Shown here: piece by piece, positions 41,047-52,708 of the stretch
Layout: every line of letters begins with the position of its first letter
Position numbering within the stretch: position 1 is the first letter of the stretch
DNA from: Vermamoeba vermiformis
Lineage: Eukaryota; Tubulinea; Echinamoebida
NCBI GenBank assembly: GCA_045837725.1
Contig: JBEWZL010000198.1
Coordinates: 62,001-126,000, forward strand
Reading direction: 5' to 3'
Length of the DNA: 64,000 bases
Translations under genes and position numbers: made by a program
The notes under the pieces: model-generated
The model's input: only the letters and a program-made list of their open reading frames with translations
Database searches by the model: none
What the model was told of the DNA's origin: nothing

Positions 41047-41916
41047 ATGAGCAGCAAAAAAGGAGGCGCAGCGAAGAAAGGAGGTGGTAATAACAACAAT
41101 AACAAGGAGACTAAGATGGCTCCTGCCAACAAGGTCAAAGTTCGACACATCTTGTGCGAAAAGGTAAGGAAAATCATCGTGGTTGTCTAGGCCTTATGGA
41201 TGGAAAATTTGCTTTTATTTCTGTAATAATTTTGCAATTAAACTCTCATTAATAGCCAATCAGCAGTCTGAACAAAATAATTAAAAATAAAATAATTTCA
41301 AATATTATCTCTTTCGTCTACGTTCCCTCGAATAACGTTATTAGTCGAAACAATATGCACAATAATTATTATTTATTTTTTATCGCTTTCAGTAAGCTAA
41401 TATCGTTTGTTCACAGTTGTCAAAAATCACCGAAGCTCAAACCAAGCTACAAGAAGGAATGGCATTTGCTGAGGTGAATGTTACCATAAAATACATCTAT
41501 TATACGCACTTATTACGAATTTAAGCCGTAAAATCACGTTGTAGGCAAGATCTAACTCCCATTTGTTTAGGTCGCTAAAACTTACTCAGAAGACAAAGCA
41601 CGTAACGGAGGTGACTTAGGATGGATGGTGCGCGGCTCTATGGCGTAAGTATTCGTTAATAGATCAGTGTCTATGAGCTATAAAAGCCGTTACACAGATC
41701 AACTTGACAAGGTCACTTTATAACCCTTCCAAATACTACAGTGGTCCTTTCCAAGAAAAAGCGTTCGAACAGCCCATCGGAGTGCCTTCTGAGATTGTTA
41801 AGACCAAGTACGGGTAAGTACTGTTGATCTCGAGATGGAGCACATCTCTCATCGAAGAACCTTTACTAATACTTGATTATAGCTACCATATTATTCTTGT
41901 TGAAGGCCGTCAATAA
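41047..41916 (+). CDS. PIN4: Parvulin-type peptidyl-prolyl isomerase PIN4/Par14
   Basis: About 118 residues. A Gly/Asn/Lys-rich disordered head (SSKKGGAAKKGGGNNNNN), typical of Par14, precedes the parvulin domain: [53 protein letters not shown] and VKTKYGYHIILVEGR. The two His residues and the Cys of the catalytic tetrad area (RHILC, GYHII) are present. There is no WW domain, which separates it from Pin1. Family knowledge places it in ribosome biogenesis and chromatin. Four introns; the first (about 41164-41416) is unusually long at roughly 250 bases. Confidence 0.95.
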
Positions 41917-42210
41917 GCTTGCCGTATAGCCATTAAAACAATCCCGGCTCGTGTTGAAGAAAACCACTTGTGACATACCCTTGTAATTAGAATAATAACT
42001 CTTATTAATTAATGTCGCATTGTTCGTCGCTTTTTTAATGTTACATTACGAAATAATTACCTATCATTAGACCAGCAATGTTATTAATGGTGCCTGCCGG
42101 AGCACGAAAAGTCGCGAGGAAATTTTGTTGTTTAAGAAAAGGCCCAAAATATTCCATGGATTTAAGTTTATTTATTGTAGTTAGATTAACACAATAGATC
42201 GCCATTCATA

Positions 42211-45200
42211 ATGGACGCAGAGCTTCTTAAGAAAGTTCTGGCTGATAGATCTGGCAAGGTTATTGGTGCTCAAACGATTTTAAAATCTGATCATTATGGC
42301 GCAGCCGCAAGTAAAAAGATCACTTCATCCCGCGTAGCTGGTGCTCCTAACTTCAGATGCGTTAATTACCCGGATACGAAAATACCTGTTTTCGCTGTTG
42401 GCCAACCAACGGCATTTGGCATTAGAGCCGTTATGAACGTAATTCAAGGTAATTATTAAAAATATTGTGCGATTATTTCTTTAGACTCTAACCGAATTCC
42501 TCATCCGAAATTTATTCCCGTTTGTAACCTCTCGAGACGTTTATTTACCACATTATTTCAACAAAAATCGTAAAAATATATTACATTTGATTTATGCGCC
42601 ATTACTTTATGATTTTCAAAGCATATGGAGCTAATTTTTTCTACAGTTGACCACGGCAAGGATCGTCCTATTCTTTGGATCAATTTGCGTGAAGGTACGT
42701 TCTTAATGACTTCGCAGTATCAAATTTTATCGTAAATCGTTTGTTGTCGACGTCAGATCTGACACCCTAATTTAGAACCCGTCATTTACATCAACAAGCG
42801 CCCTTATGTTCTTAGAGAATCTGATTTTCCGCTAAGAAATATGGCTATTTATTCTGGTGTAGCCAGTAGTAGCTTAGAAAATATGGAGAGTCGAATTAAA
42901 GTATGATCGATTGTTGCGAGTGGTTTGTACTAACGGATGTGATCTGCCTTGTTAGGAAGATATCTTGCATGAGGCTAGCAAATACGGAGGAAATATTATC
43001 ATCCACGAGGAAGAAGATGGGGAAGTTATTCCGTGCTGGGAAGCTGTTACAAGTGATAACGTGCAGACACCACGCGAGGTCTATGACTCACTTACTAAGG
43101 CCGAATACGAGTACGTAATGATCTATTGACTGCGCTATTACATTGACTAACAATGCTTGACAGGGTAACTTATGCACGCTTGCCGCTGACTCCTGAAGGA
43201 CCTATCAAGCGCAAGAAGGCGGACACTTTGTTAGGCCTCATCAAGACATACGCGAGCACTCACAGCATTATCTTTAACTGTCAGATGGGTATGTCTAAAA
43301 CAACACTACAGTAACGCTTGCTAATGAGTTGTGGACTAGGTCTCGGTCGCTCAACACTAGGCATGATCATTGCTTGTTTGTACCACGTCAATGCGCATAG
43401 ACTTAAAGTCGATTACGTCACTAACCACGATGAAAAACACGGGGAACTCGCTCCTTACTACAAGTACGTCCCATATTCTAACTATAATGCATAAGTAGTG
43501 CTTAATGGAGTATTCTAGGGGAGAGTACGCGATGGTATTGAGTTTGACGCGGTTGATGGAAGAAGGCAAAGACATCAAGTCAGACGTTGATTATTGTGTC
43601 GATCATTGCGGTCTCTTGCACAACATTCGTGAAACAATCTTCCTCATTCGTGAGCAAGCTGAGACGTCACGTACCACTCTTGACACTCAAGCCCTGTTGA
43701 GCAGTGGTGCTAATTACTTGGCCCGTTACGTGCACTTAATAGCGCTCAACAACTACTTGCGCGAACAGGCACCAAAGCTCGAAATGACTTTCAATGAATG
43801 GACTGCCCAACACCACGAGTTCTGTAAGCACTTGCCATACTTCATCTAAAATTCTCAGAATCTGATATTTGCATCCAGATACGGTTATTAAGACTATCAC
43901 TTCGCATCCTGAACGTGCACTCAGACTTAACCTTGAGAGATTGGACACGACACAAGAACGATTCATTAAAGCCAGAAAAGGCAATGTGCTGGGCCCTGGA
44001 TCGATCATCAAGAGCGATGTGTTCCCTGGTCTGTACAAGAAAGACATCAATCAAGTCGCGACTGGTGCACCGAACTTCAGAAAAGCCATCAACAGAGATA
44101 TTTTTGCATGTGCCGCTCCGACAGCTGAAGGCATTGTTAATGCTGTCAAGTACATCTTGAGCACTTCCAAAAATAGTAAGTCTATTGTCAGCCATACTAG
44201 CGCTAGTATCTCATGCAAAACAAACAGAAAAAATCATCTGGATCAATCTCCGAGAAGAGCCTGTGTGCTACATCAACGGCAATCCCTACGTGAGTCCAAT
44301 CATATTTTTTATTTAATTTTATTACTAATCAACTTGCAGTCCCTTCGCCAAGCCGAATTCCCGATGAGAAACTTCAGTATTTACACGTAAGTCAAATTTT
44401 TTTCGCGGTAATGCCACATACTTACGCTGGTGCCAGTGGTATCTCAGCAGATCACGTGGACAAGATGGAACGAAGATTGAAGCAAGATGTGTTGACTGAA
44501 GCTGGAGAAAATGGACAAAGACTGTACACGCACGAAGAGAACGAGTCAATGGAAGTCAATCCTGTCTGGTGCGATGTTCACTCGGTCCAAACACCGCGCG
44601 AAGTTTTCACTGAAATGCAGCCACAATTCACCGTTGAATTGAAGTACACTAGACTGCCAATCACTACTGAACAGCCTCCTGAGATCAAAGTAAGAAAAAA
44701 ATATCTTGGTACATCACGCGAAATTTTTATTGATCGGAATGACAGGACTTTGACGATTTGTTGACTATTCTCGAAGAATGCGATGACAACACCAGTGTGA
44801 TTATGAACTGTCAAATTGGCGTTGGACGAAGTACGACAGGCATGGTCATGTGCTACTTGGTCGATTACTGGAAGAAAAACTCGGTCAATGCACTCGCTGT
44901 AAGTGTCAACTACGTGTCATACCCGACAACTCCTTTAACATCACTCATTAGGCCGAGCAATTCAAGCACTATTATCCCTCCGAAAAGACTGACTTCCCGA
45001 TCACGAGCTCGTTGGTCAGACTGTTGAGTCATGGTCACCGCACTAAGATGCAAGTTGATTGGGCAATTGACAACTGTGGCGAAACACAGGTACGTACTAT
45101 TTATGCCCTTCTTAATACTAGACTTATGTAACGCCTACATTCTGCAAAACTTTTACTGGATCCACCCTTTTATCATTTTCGCCAGATTTAAAATTCTACT

Positions 45201-47115
45201 TGCAAATAATATGACATTCGAGTGTGTTAATAATGCTTGTTAGAACTTGCGTTTGAGCATCAACGACATCTTGAAGAAGAGTGAAGGCGCGCGTAGAAAA
45301 GAGGATGTGAGAGCATTCACAAAACGAGCGGCCAAATACGCAGAACGATACTTCTATTTGATCGCTTTCAACGCTTATCTCGCTGAATCTTTTGAATCCA
45401 AGTTCAAACCTTCGTTCACTGAATGGATGGAGAATCGCCGTGAAATTACAACGCTTTTGCAAGAGTTGTTCCACGACCCTGAAAAGGCTTTGATTGACTC
45501 CGTGCACATTGAAGAAGAAAATGTCTCGACGTTCATTGCTAACAGGTACTGATATAGTGACACTAGAGTATACAAGAGCTTTAAATATTTATCGTATTTT
45601 TTTGTGCAGATCTGGCAATGTTTTGTCCTCGGGCACGTTGCTCAAAGCAGATCATTTCCCAGGCTGTCAAAACAATTCATTGCCAATTTCAATCAACGGC
45701 GCACCAAACTTCCGTCAAGTCTCGCCTGACATTCACGTGTACGGTGTCGCTATTCCCACCGAAGATGGCATCAAGAACGTGCTGCACCATTTGAACGCTG
45801 GTCCAACTGGTGTCAACAACGTCGTGTGGATCAACTTGCGTGAAGGTACATCCTCACACTAATAAGTCTCCAATGTGTTAATGTTGCCGTATTTAACAGA
45901 GCCTGTAACCTACGTGAACGGCCGTCCTTACGTCGTTCGCAGCGTGAATGCGCCGTACGAGAACTTGGCGCACACAGGCATCACTGTGAGTCGTGTGGAA
46001 GAGATGGAAGTGCGGCTCAAAGAAGACATCAAGCAAGAACTGGCCATTCCCGAGCACTGTAAGTTAATAGTGTGGTTACTGCATGCTAGTAGGCCTTGCT
46101 AATGGTGCGTCATAGACAACAAGGTGTTGTTGCACGATGAAGCAGGCGCCGGTCATTTGTTGGCCAAGTTTGAAGAAATTCTCGACTTTGACACGAACAT
46201 TATGACACCGAAAGAATACTACGCGAGGTATATATAACACACTTTTAATATGACCTTCGTACTAATGCTTGTGCAGTATTGTTAAAGACGGCTATCGTGT
46301 CAAATATTATCGCATTGCCATCACCGACGAACAAGCGCCCAAGATGACAGTACGTACTAACATATGCATATTGTTAACTACTATCATGTTATAGCCACTG
46401 TTATCTATTGTGAGACTAACGTGCATTTGCATCGCTAGGACTTTGATGATTTGTTCGCGGTACTTAAGACGCTGTCACCCGAGACACATGTGATTTTCAA
46501 CTGTCAAATGGGCCGAGGCCGTACTACGACTGGCACTGTCATTGCAACTATGTTAGCGGCATCGAAATTACATGTCAATTTGGGCCCTGCACCGAAGAGC
46601 CGATGGGAGTACAAGACTATTGTCCGATTGACGCGCATGTTGACTAACGGCACTGAAGACAAGCAATTCGCTGATAAGGTCATTGATATGTGCAGGTATG
46701 TTATTAAAATTAATTCCCTATATTGATAATTTTATTAATAATTTTATTAGTGCCATGCAAAATCTTCGCGAGGCAATTAAAACGTTGAAAAATCAAGAGG
46801 AGGCAGCTACCGACCCAGCCAAGAAAGATGGGGCTCATATCCGTGCGGTTAATTATCTCAAGCGCTATTTCCACTTGATTTTGTTCGCTTCATACGTCAA
46901 AGAACAGGCAAGTCGAATCTGTTGTGGATTTGAATCCAGATCGTACTAACAGATTATTTTAATAGGAAGTATTACCTGCTAACGAAGCATATAAGATACC
47001 ATTTGGTGAATGGTTCGCTCAAAGACCCGAATATGAATCATTGCTGCACAAAAATGACATTTCAGAAGTGGATCCCGATCATCCCGCAAAAAGTCCTTCG
47101 ATGGTGTCTCTTTAA
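42211..47115 (+). CDS. Paladin-like protein with three tandem phosphatase repeats
   Basis: About 1,200 residues in three homologous units. Each opens with a GAPNFR segment (AGAPNFRCVNYPD, TGAPNFRKAINRD, NGAPNFRQVSPDI), followed by ILWINLREEPV-YINxRPYVLR and closing with a CX5R phosphatase loop: FNCQMGLGRSTLG (unit 1), MNCQIGVGRSTTG (unit 2), FNCQMGRGRTTTG (unit 3). A helical segment follows each (YLARYVHLIALNNYL, YAERYFYLIAFNAYL, YLKRYFHLILFASYV). Animal paladin (PALD1) has this architecture and was reported as a phosphoinositide phosphatase; related multi-repeat inositol-phosphate phosphatases occur in bacteria and protists. All three loops keep Cys and Arg, so all could be active. Over 20 short introns, plus one of about 200 bases early in the gene. 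Stop at 47113-47115. Confidence 0.85.
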
Positions 47116-47651
47116 ACCTGCGATAAATATGAAGATATTATATAGACCCTAAGCATTCGAAATTTTGTTATATTTTGTGTATTACCTCATTCAGGTCCCG
47201 TCATACTAAATCGGTACATTTGAGCCACGTGCTACTGACAGCTTGCAAGTCGGTTGCGCAAGAAAACAGAATCTTCGTTCATCTTGCGAGACTTGTCAAA
47301 ACCGAATCATAGATATTTGCAATTTTGCATAGTCGACGTCAGCAGATTAGTGTAAGTGAAATTCTAGCGAGTTTGTTTTTTGTTTTCATGAACGAAAAAA
47401 TCTGTAATTGAACACCACAAATCCTACGATTAATGTTTATATCAAATTAGTGGTGCTATAATATATATAATCCGATGAGCAGCTTTGTACGTATTTGACA
47501 CGCATCTAATTCCTTTTTTCAGACGTTACTTTATTTTTCCATAATTAATTTCTAAAATTACTATAATGCTCAAATTCCGTTAGATTATATTCACATCGAT
47601 ATATTACACCCAAATTAATTTTTGGATTGCTAATAGGAACACGCAATAAGA
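47116..47651. other. Intergenic; possible 5'UTR intron
   Basis: AT-rich, no gene. A strong donor (GTAAGTGAAA at 47352) and an acceptor (GCTAATAG ending 47636) 15 bases before the transporter ATG suggest a leader intron of about 285 bases. Confidence 0.4.
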
Positions 47652-48419
47652 ATGCCCCCGATGGATGGCCGCAGAGACAGAGACAACTCTTTGTCAAAGT
47701 TTTTACACAAATTAGAGCTTCACAAATACGTGCGAGGCATAGTATATGGTGGAACTGATGGAATTATCACGATTTTTGCTGTCGTTGCTGGTGTTTCAGG
47801 TGCATCTCTTTCCACGAGCATTTTGCTGATCTTAGGCGTGTCGACCTTGGTCTCAGATGCTTTGTCTATGGCTGTATCAGATTACCTTAGTGCGACTGCA
47901 GAGAATGATATGAAGCACGATCAAGAGCGAGAAATAGGACGTGAATACGATGTTGATATTTCGCGGATCAGACAAAAGTTGGTCAAGATCTTCCATTCGC
48001 GTGGATTCAAACCAGAAGACGTAGAACTGCTTGCAAATACCATCGTCAAGGACAGAAAGACGACGATCGATTTCATATTGGCCGATCAAGACGAAGACGA
48101 AGAAAGTCCGCTCAAATCTGGCTGCTACACGTTCATCTCGTTCATGTTTTTCGGTTTTATCCCGCTAATGGCCGATATTATCATCGCTAATGCTGGATAT
48201 AGCCTCGTCTCATCGAACGACACCTTTTTGACTGCTTGTTTCTTCTCTTTTGTGACTCTCTTCATGCTTGGTGCGATCAAGGCCAAATTTACCAATCAGA
48301 ACCCGACATGGAGTGGATTGCAAATGGTAGCTATCGGTGGTGTGGCCTCGATCGTGGCATACGTGATTGCCTTTGGTTTGTCGGGCTACGATCCAGAGAG
48401 CGCCAAAGTTGCTGAATAA
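47652..48419 (+). CDS. VIT/CCC1-family vacuolar iron/manganese transporter
   Basis: An intronless 255-residue membrane protein. The first helix carries the family signature GIVYGGTDGIITIFAVVAGVSGA, and the second has LGVSTLVSDALSMAVSDYLS with the conserved Asp/Met of the ion path. A Glu-rich cytosolic helical region follows (EREIGREYDVDI, FKPEDVELLANTIV), matching the metal-binding domain between helices 2 and 3 of VIT1. Three further helices (FISFMFFGFIPLMADII, FLTACFFSFVTLFMLGAIKAKF, MVAIGGVASIVAYVIAFGL) complete the five-helix fold. Family members move Fe2+ or Mn2+ into the vacuole in exchange for protons. The absence of coding introns is unusual in this window. Confidence 0.93.
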   Translation: MPPMDGRRDRDNSLSKFLHKLELHKYVRGIVYGGTDGIITIFAVVAGVSGASLSTSILLILGVSTLVSDALSMAVSDYLSATAENDMKHDQEREIGREYDVDISRIRQKLVKIFHSRGFKPEDVELLANTIVKDRKTTIDFILADQDEDEESPLKSGCYTFISFMFFGFIPLMADIIIANAGYSLVSSNDTFLTACFFSFVTLFMLGAIKAKFTNQNPTWSGLQMVAIGGVASIVAYVIAFGLSGYDPESAKVAE

Positions 48420-48840
48420 TACATTGCGCGGCGGTGGATGCAGCGCGAAATCAATATCAACGCGGTATCTGCTGTCATAATACAATTTTGTACTAAACTC
48501 CGCCGATATTTTTATCGGTAATTGTACTGGAACGGAAATTGAACACTGCATCCAGTCTTTGTAAATAAAATTTATTCGTCATTTCCAACCGACCGACCAC
48601 ATCCACAATCCAAACCCTCTTTTACATAAAACCCGTTCTTCACCGACTTACGATAACCTTGTTCGCTACGATTTTACTTGAAAACCCTTGTGTGGTGGGT
48701 TATTTCCCGGTTATTTTTAGCGAGATTGCACGGGAGATTCTGAGCGAAAAAACCAACGAGGTTTCATTTCAGCTGCCTGTAAAGCCTCAGCGAGCACAAC
48801 TGACAAATTTTAATAAGAAAGTTTATATTAAACCAACAAT
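48420..48840. other. 3'UTR with inverted repeats, then Rap1 leader
   Basis: Downstream of the transporter stop, TGGATGCAG (48435-48443) is complementary to CTGCATCCA (48546-48554). Inside that span CCGATA-TTTT-TATCGG (48503-48518) forms a perfect six-pair hairpin. An AATAAA-like signal follows near 48563. The rest is probably promoter and leader of the GTPase gene. Confidence 0.5.
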
Positions 48841-50093
48841 ATGCCTACTGAAATCAAGTTAGTCGTTATGGGTTCCGGTGGTGTCGGCAAATCAGCCATC
48901 ACGGTACGCGAGCTTGGTCTTTTCTCTTTGCTCGAGCGATAGGTGCCAAAGGGTCCGCACTGCATCGAGTTGGTGCGGTACTCATAGGCAAATCACTTAG
49001 AGCTAATTATAAAAACCTTCTAATTGTAAAATTAATATCAACTAATTAAATCTTAACTGTTAGGTCCAATTTATTCAAGGCATCTTCATTAAGAAGGTAT
49101 GTGCGATGTAGAATATGAATACTTGCTAATGTGGATATTTTCCGACCATTTGTTGCAATACGTTCAATTAATCTTGATCGAAAATTGAATTCGTTTCTTT
49201 ACCCGCGCTTAATCGCGTCTTCAGCTGTTATTTTGACATAGTATCGTGCACAGAGACTAACGTATGTTATATTTACAATAGTACGACCCTACTATTGAAG
49301 AAAGCTACCGCAAAACAGTAGACGTGGATGGAAAACAATTTATGTTGGAAATTCTCGATACAGCCGGAACAGTAAGTCATTTATACACTATTTATATGGA
49401 CTATAGAGCTGTATTATAATTTATTTAGGAGTTTTTTTAATTTTTCTGGTGACCGTTACACGACCGCGCATCAGATTGAAATTTTCGGTTACAATATCTT
49501 AGCGCTTTCACCTGCATTATATTTGATTATTAACACGCGTATTAATATGATCTTAATAGGAACAATTCACTGCCATGAGAGATCTTTACATGAAGAACGG
49601 TCAAGTAAGTCTGACAATCCAGAGCTGCGCGATTATCCCGAGCTCAAATTATTGGCTTTATCGTGCAATATTATTTATAATAATATTTATGTCGATATTT
49701 ATGCTAATTGATGCTCTAATAGGGTTTTGCTCTTGTTTACTCGCTCATCTCCGAGTCAACTTTCCAAGATCTCAAACTCATTCGCAATCAAATTGTTAAA
49801 GTCAAGGATACTGAGGATGTAAGTAATATAATACTATTTTACTATTATTCTTAATATATGCTAATTCGGAGCAGATCCCGATGGTGTTGGTTGGCAACAA
49901 GTGCGATCTTGAAGAGAAGCGAGTGGTGACCAAAGAACAGGGTCAAGAGCTCGCCAAAGAGTTTAACAACTGCCACTTTTACGAGTCATCGGCCAAGACC
50001 CGAGTCAACATTGATGAAATCTTTTATGATCTCGTCAGACAAGTTATTTCAAAGGGCGGCGTTGCTAAGAAGAAGCGATGCATCATCTTGTAA
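48841..50093 (+). CDS. RAP1: Rap1-type small GTPase
   Basis: 181 residues. P-loop GSGGVGKS, effector loop [17 protein letters not shown], switch [24 protein letters not shown] with the Thr61 that marks Rap rather than Ras, NKCD and ESSAK guanine-specificity motifs, a polybasic tail (KKKR) and the CAAX box CIIL, predicting geranylgeranylation and plasma-membrane attachment. Rap1 controls adhesion and cytoskeleton, which fits an amoeboid cell. Five introns, at about 48904-49064, 49097-49281, 49372-49559, 49604-49724 and 49819-49875, are longer than the local average. It converges on the aminotransferase gene, with 224 bases between stops. Confidence 0.95.
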
Positions 50094-50317
50094 AGAAGAA
50101 CAGGGCTAGTTAAGTGAGATATAGCACTAGTAATATATTTATAATTTATTATGCGATTATTGCAATTATTTATTAGATCCGGAAAAAGATCTGATAATTA
50201 AAATTCGATGTAAAAAGCAGATTTTTTTTTAATCTAAAGTGTATTGTTAATAATAAAATTATTTAAACGAAGAAAGCATCGTTTATACTTTAAATTAATA
50301 ATACAACGGTTATATTT

Positions 50318-52474
50318 TTATTTCAACAAAGGTTTCAAATTTTGTTTCAATCGTTCACCGCCAGCACGAATGGTCTCGTCTTTTTTGCAGAAAGCAAAGC
50401 GCGCGAAGTTAGCAGCGAGTGATTGGTGCTCGGTGGAATAGAAGGCTGAGGGAGGAATGGCTGCAACACCAATGTCACGTGTCAACCAGCGACACAACTG
50501 CCAGTCACGCGGCACGGTGCTCGACTTGTCGTAGAACCTAACGGAGGTGTGATTAGGAGACGTGCTAGTGACTATATTTGCAATGAGATTGGCGCTTACA
50601 ATCGATCAGGCACGCTGCTGGTGTCAGCGAGAACAAAGTAGGAGCCTTCAGGCACGACAGTCTTCAAGCCACTCTCTTGCAACAGACCAACGAGCAGTTC
50701 TCGCTTCTTCAAGAACATCTCGTGCAGGTTAGCCCAATAGTTGCGTGAGTCTGATTGTTCCTATAAGGAGCGAATACCATCTTAGTCAAAAGTGGATCTC
50801 GATCTGATCAAACCGAAAACTTACGAGAGCTCGAGCAATGCCTTCTTGCATAGGAGTAGCGACGGAGAAAGTGAGTTGTTGATGAATTTTGAACATGGCT
50901 TCGACGAACCAAGCAGGACCAATCGCCCAACCGACTTTGTAACCCGTGACTGAGTACGACTTGCCCGCACTGCCGATGGAAATGCATCGATCGAACATGT
51001 CTGGGAATGTAGCCATGCGAGGATACTCGGGAGTATAGACCATCCATTCATATACCTGCGTTAGTAAAACCAGATTAGGGACTTGTATAGGTACGAGAAG
51101 TGCGTGACGTACCTGATCCATAATCACCAAGAAATCATGTTTTTTCGCTAAAGCAGCAATTGCTTCGAGTTCAGCTCTTTCAGGTTGTTAATGTCAATCA
51201 GATTTGCACGTGAATAAGTAATGAGGTACCTTGTGTAGACTTTGCCGGGCACGTTTTGAGGAGTGTTAATCAGAATAGCTTTAGTCTTCTTAGTGATAGC
51301 CTTTTGAAGTTCGTTCATGTCCAACTTCCAATCAGCTGATGATTTGTTGTCGCCGCTGGGTCTGTTGATGACACGTGTTTGTGAGTACATAATGCTCTAT
51401 TGCTATTATCCCATATGACACCTTACCTCAATGGTACATAGACGCACTTGCCTCCTGCAACTTGCTATAATAGGGGTACTATTAGTACTGATGATATGGA
51501 GTACGAGTTGCGTGAACATGCAGATCCAGGGACTTTTTAATTTGACTTGTGAATGGATGTGGGCAATACTTACAACGCAGTGAGGATATGAGTCGTAAAA
51601 AGGCTCTATTAAAATGACCTCGTCGCCAGGCTTGACAATGGCTTGCATCGCTACGAAGAGTGCTTCAGTCGCACCAACTGTCACTACAATTTCTTTGAGC
51701 GGATCAATTTGTCTGTTAATTCTCTTCGAATATGTCGCGGCCAATGCATTTACCAAGCGAACATCTATAATATTGAGAGTTGTTTAATTATTAGGTCTCC
51801 AGCGCAGATCCCAATGGAGATCAGATCGAAAAATTGAGAAGTTCCAGATCGGTACTTACGACCAGGACTGCGTGCATATTGTACTATATTTTCTTCAACA
51901 GCAGAAGCCGTTTCTTTTAATAACCAATCTTCCGCTGGAAAGTCTGTGGATCGCATCCTTAGTTAATATCACTCATTTAATAAGAGTAATGATTCCAATT
52001 ATTACCAGGAAATCCTTGACCCAAATTAACTGCCTTGTGCTGTTGAGCGAGTGGTGTAAACTCGGTCCAGACTGTTTGAAGTGGGATGGAATCCAGTCTT
52101 TGAGTTGCTAAGTATTTTCTAGGGCCCTAATGGTTATGGGTATTATTAAATATTTTTTCTTAAAATATTATGAGGTATTGATGCCTTGTAGTAATTAAAG
52201 ATATTTCAGAATACCAGATCTGAAAAAATATCCCGGGATATCTCGCTTAAATTAATTTGTAAAATCGTAATTCAGCATATACAAATATTAATATTACCTC
52301 TTCAGTCGATAATTGACGCTTGGTATTTTTTCTGGCTTGATTCAAGCTCACAGCCGTAGTTGGCAACAATTTGCTCTAATCATTGGCAGTTAAGATACTA
52401 ATCGGAGCATAGTTACGATTATTATTGATAGCATTACATACCTTAAATAACAATCGAGTAGTTTGTCCAAGCAT
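50318..52474 (-). CDS. Kynurenine/glutamine-type aminotransferase (PLP fold type I)
   Basis: Start at 52472-52474 with a likely mitochondrial presequence (MLGQTTRLLFKSKLLP, RKNTKRQLS). Fold-type I class features follow: NLGQGFPDFPAEDWL, NQYARSPG-like YARSPG, VTVGATEALFVAMQAIVKPGDEVI, EPFYDSYPHCV, ILINTPQNVPGKVYTR, IMDQVYEWMVY and the PLP-binding Lys in ISIGSAGKSYSVTGYKVGWAIGP. The C-terminus has ARFAFCKKDETI. This matches the KYAT1/KYAT3 group that transaminates kynurenine, glutamine and cysteine conjugates. The usual NTPHNPTGK box is altered here (TPQNVPGK). About nine introns, the first ones AT-rich and longer. Confidence 0.9.
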
Positions 52475-52708
52475 GGTTGTTACTTTCGGATTAGCGTTTG
52501 AAAATAAGAACTGTTCCGCACTTCATTTGTTATGCAGACGGTTAGGATGAGTTCTTATAATACTAGAAATTCTTTTTTACTTGCTCGCAATAAAGCTTAC
52601 CATAGCAGCAGTTGAGGCGGAGATGGATCCACCTTCAGATCAAGCATCATTCTTAATCCAAAAAACCTATTTACTATCGTATTTACAAATCATACATTGG
52701 ATTATTAT

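Noticed and set aside
44892-44952. CTCCTTTAAC branch-like word in a paladin intron
   Set aside because: The intron begins GTAAGT and ends AG; the donor is U2-type, so the word is probably a U2 branch site by chance resembling U12.
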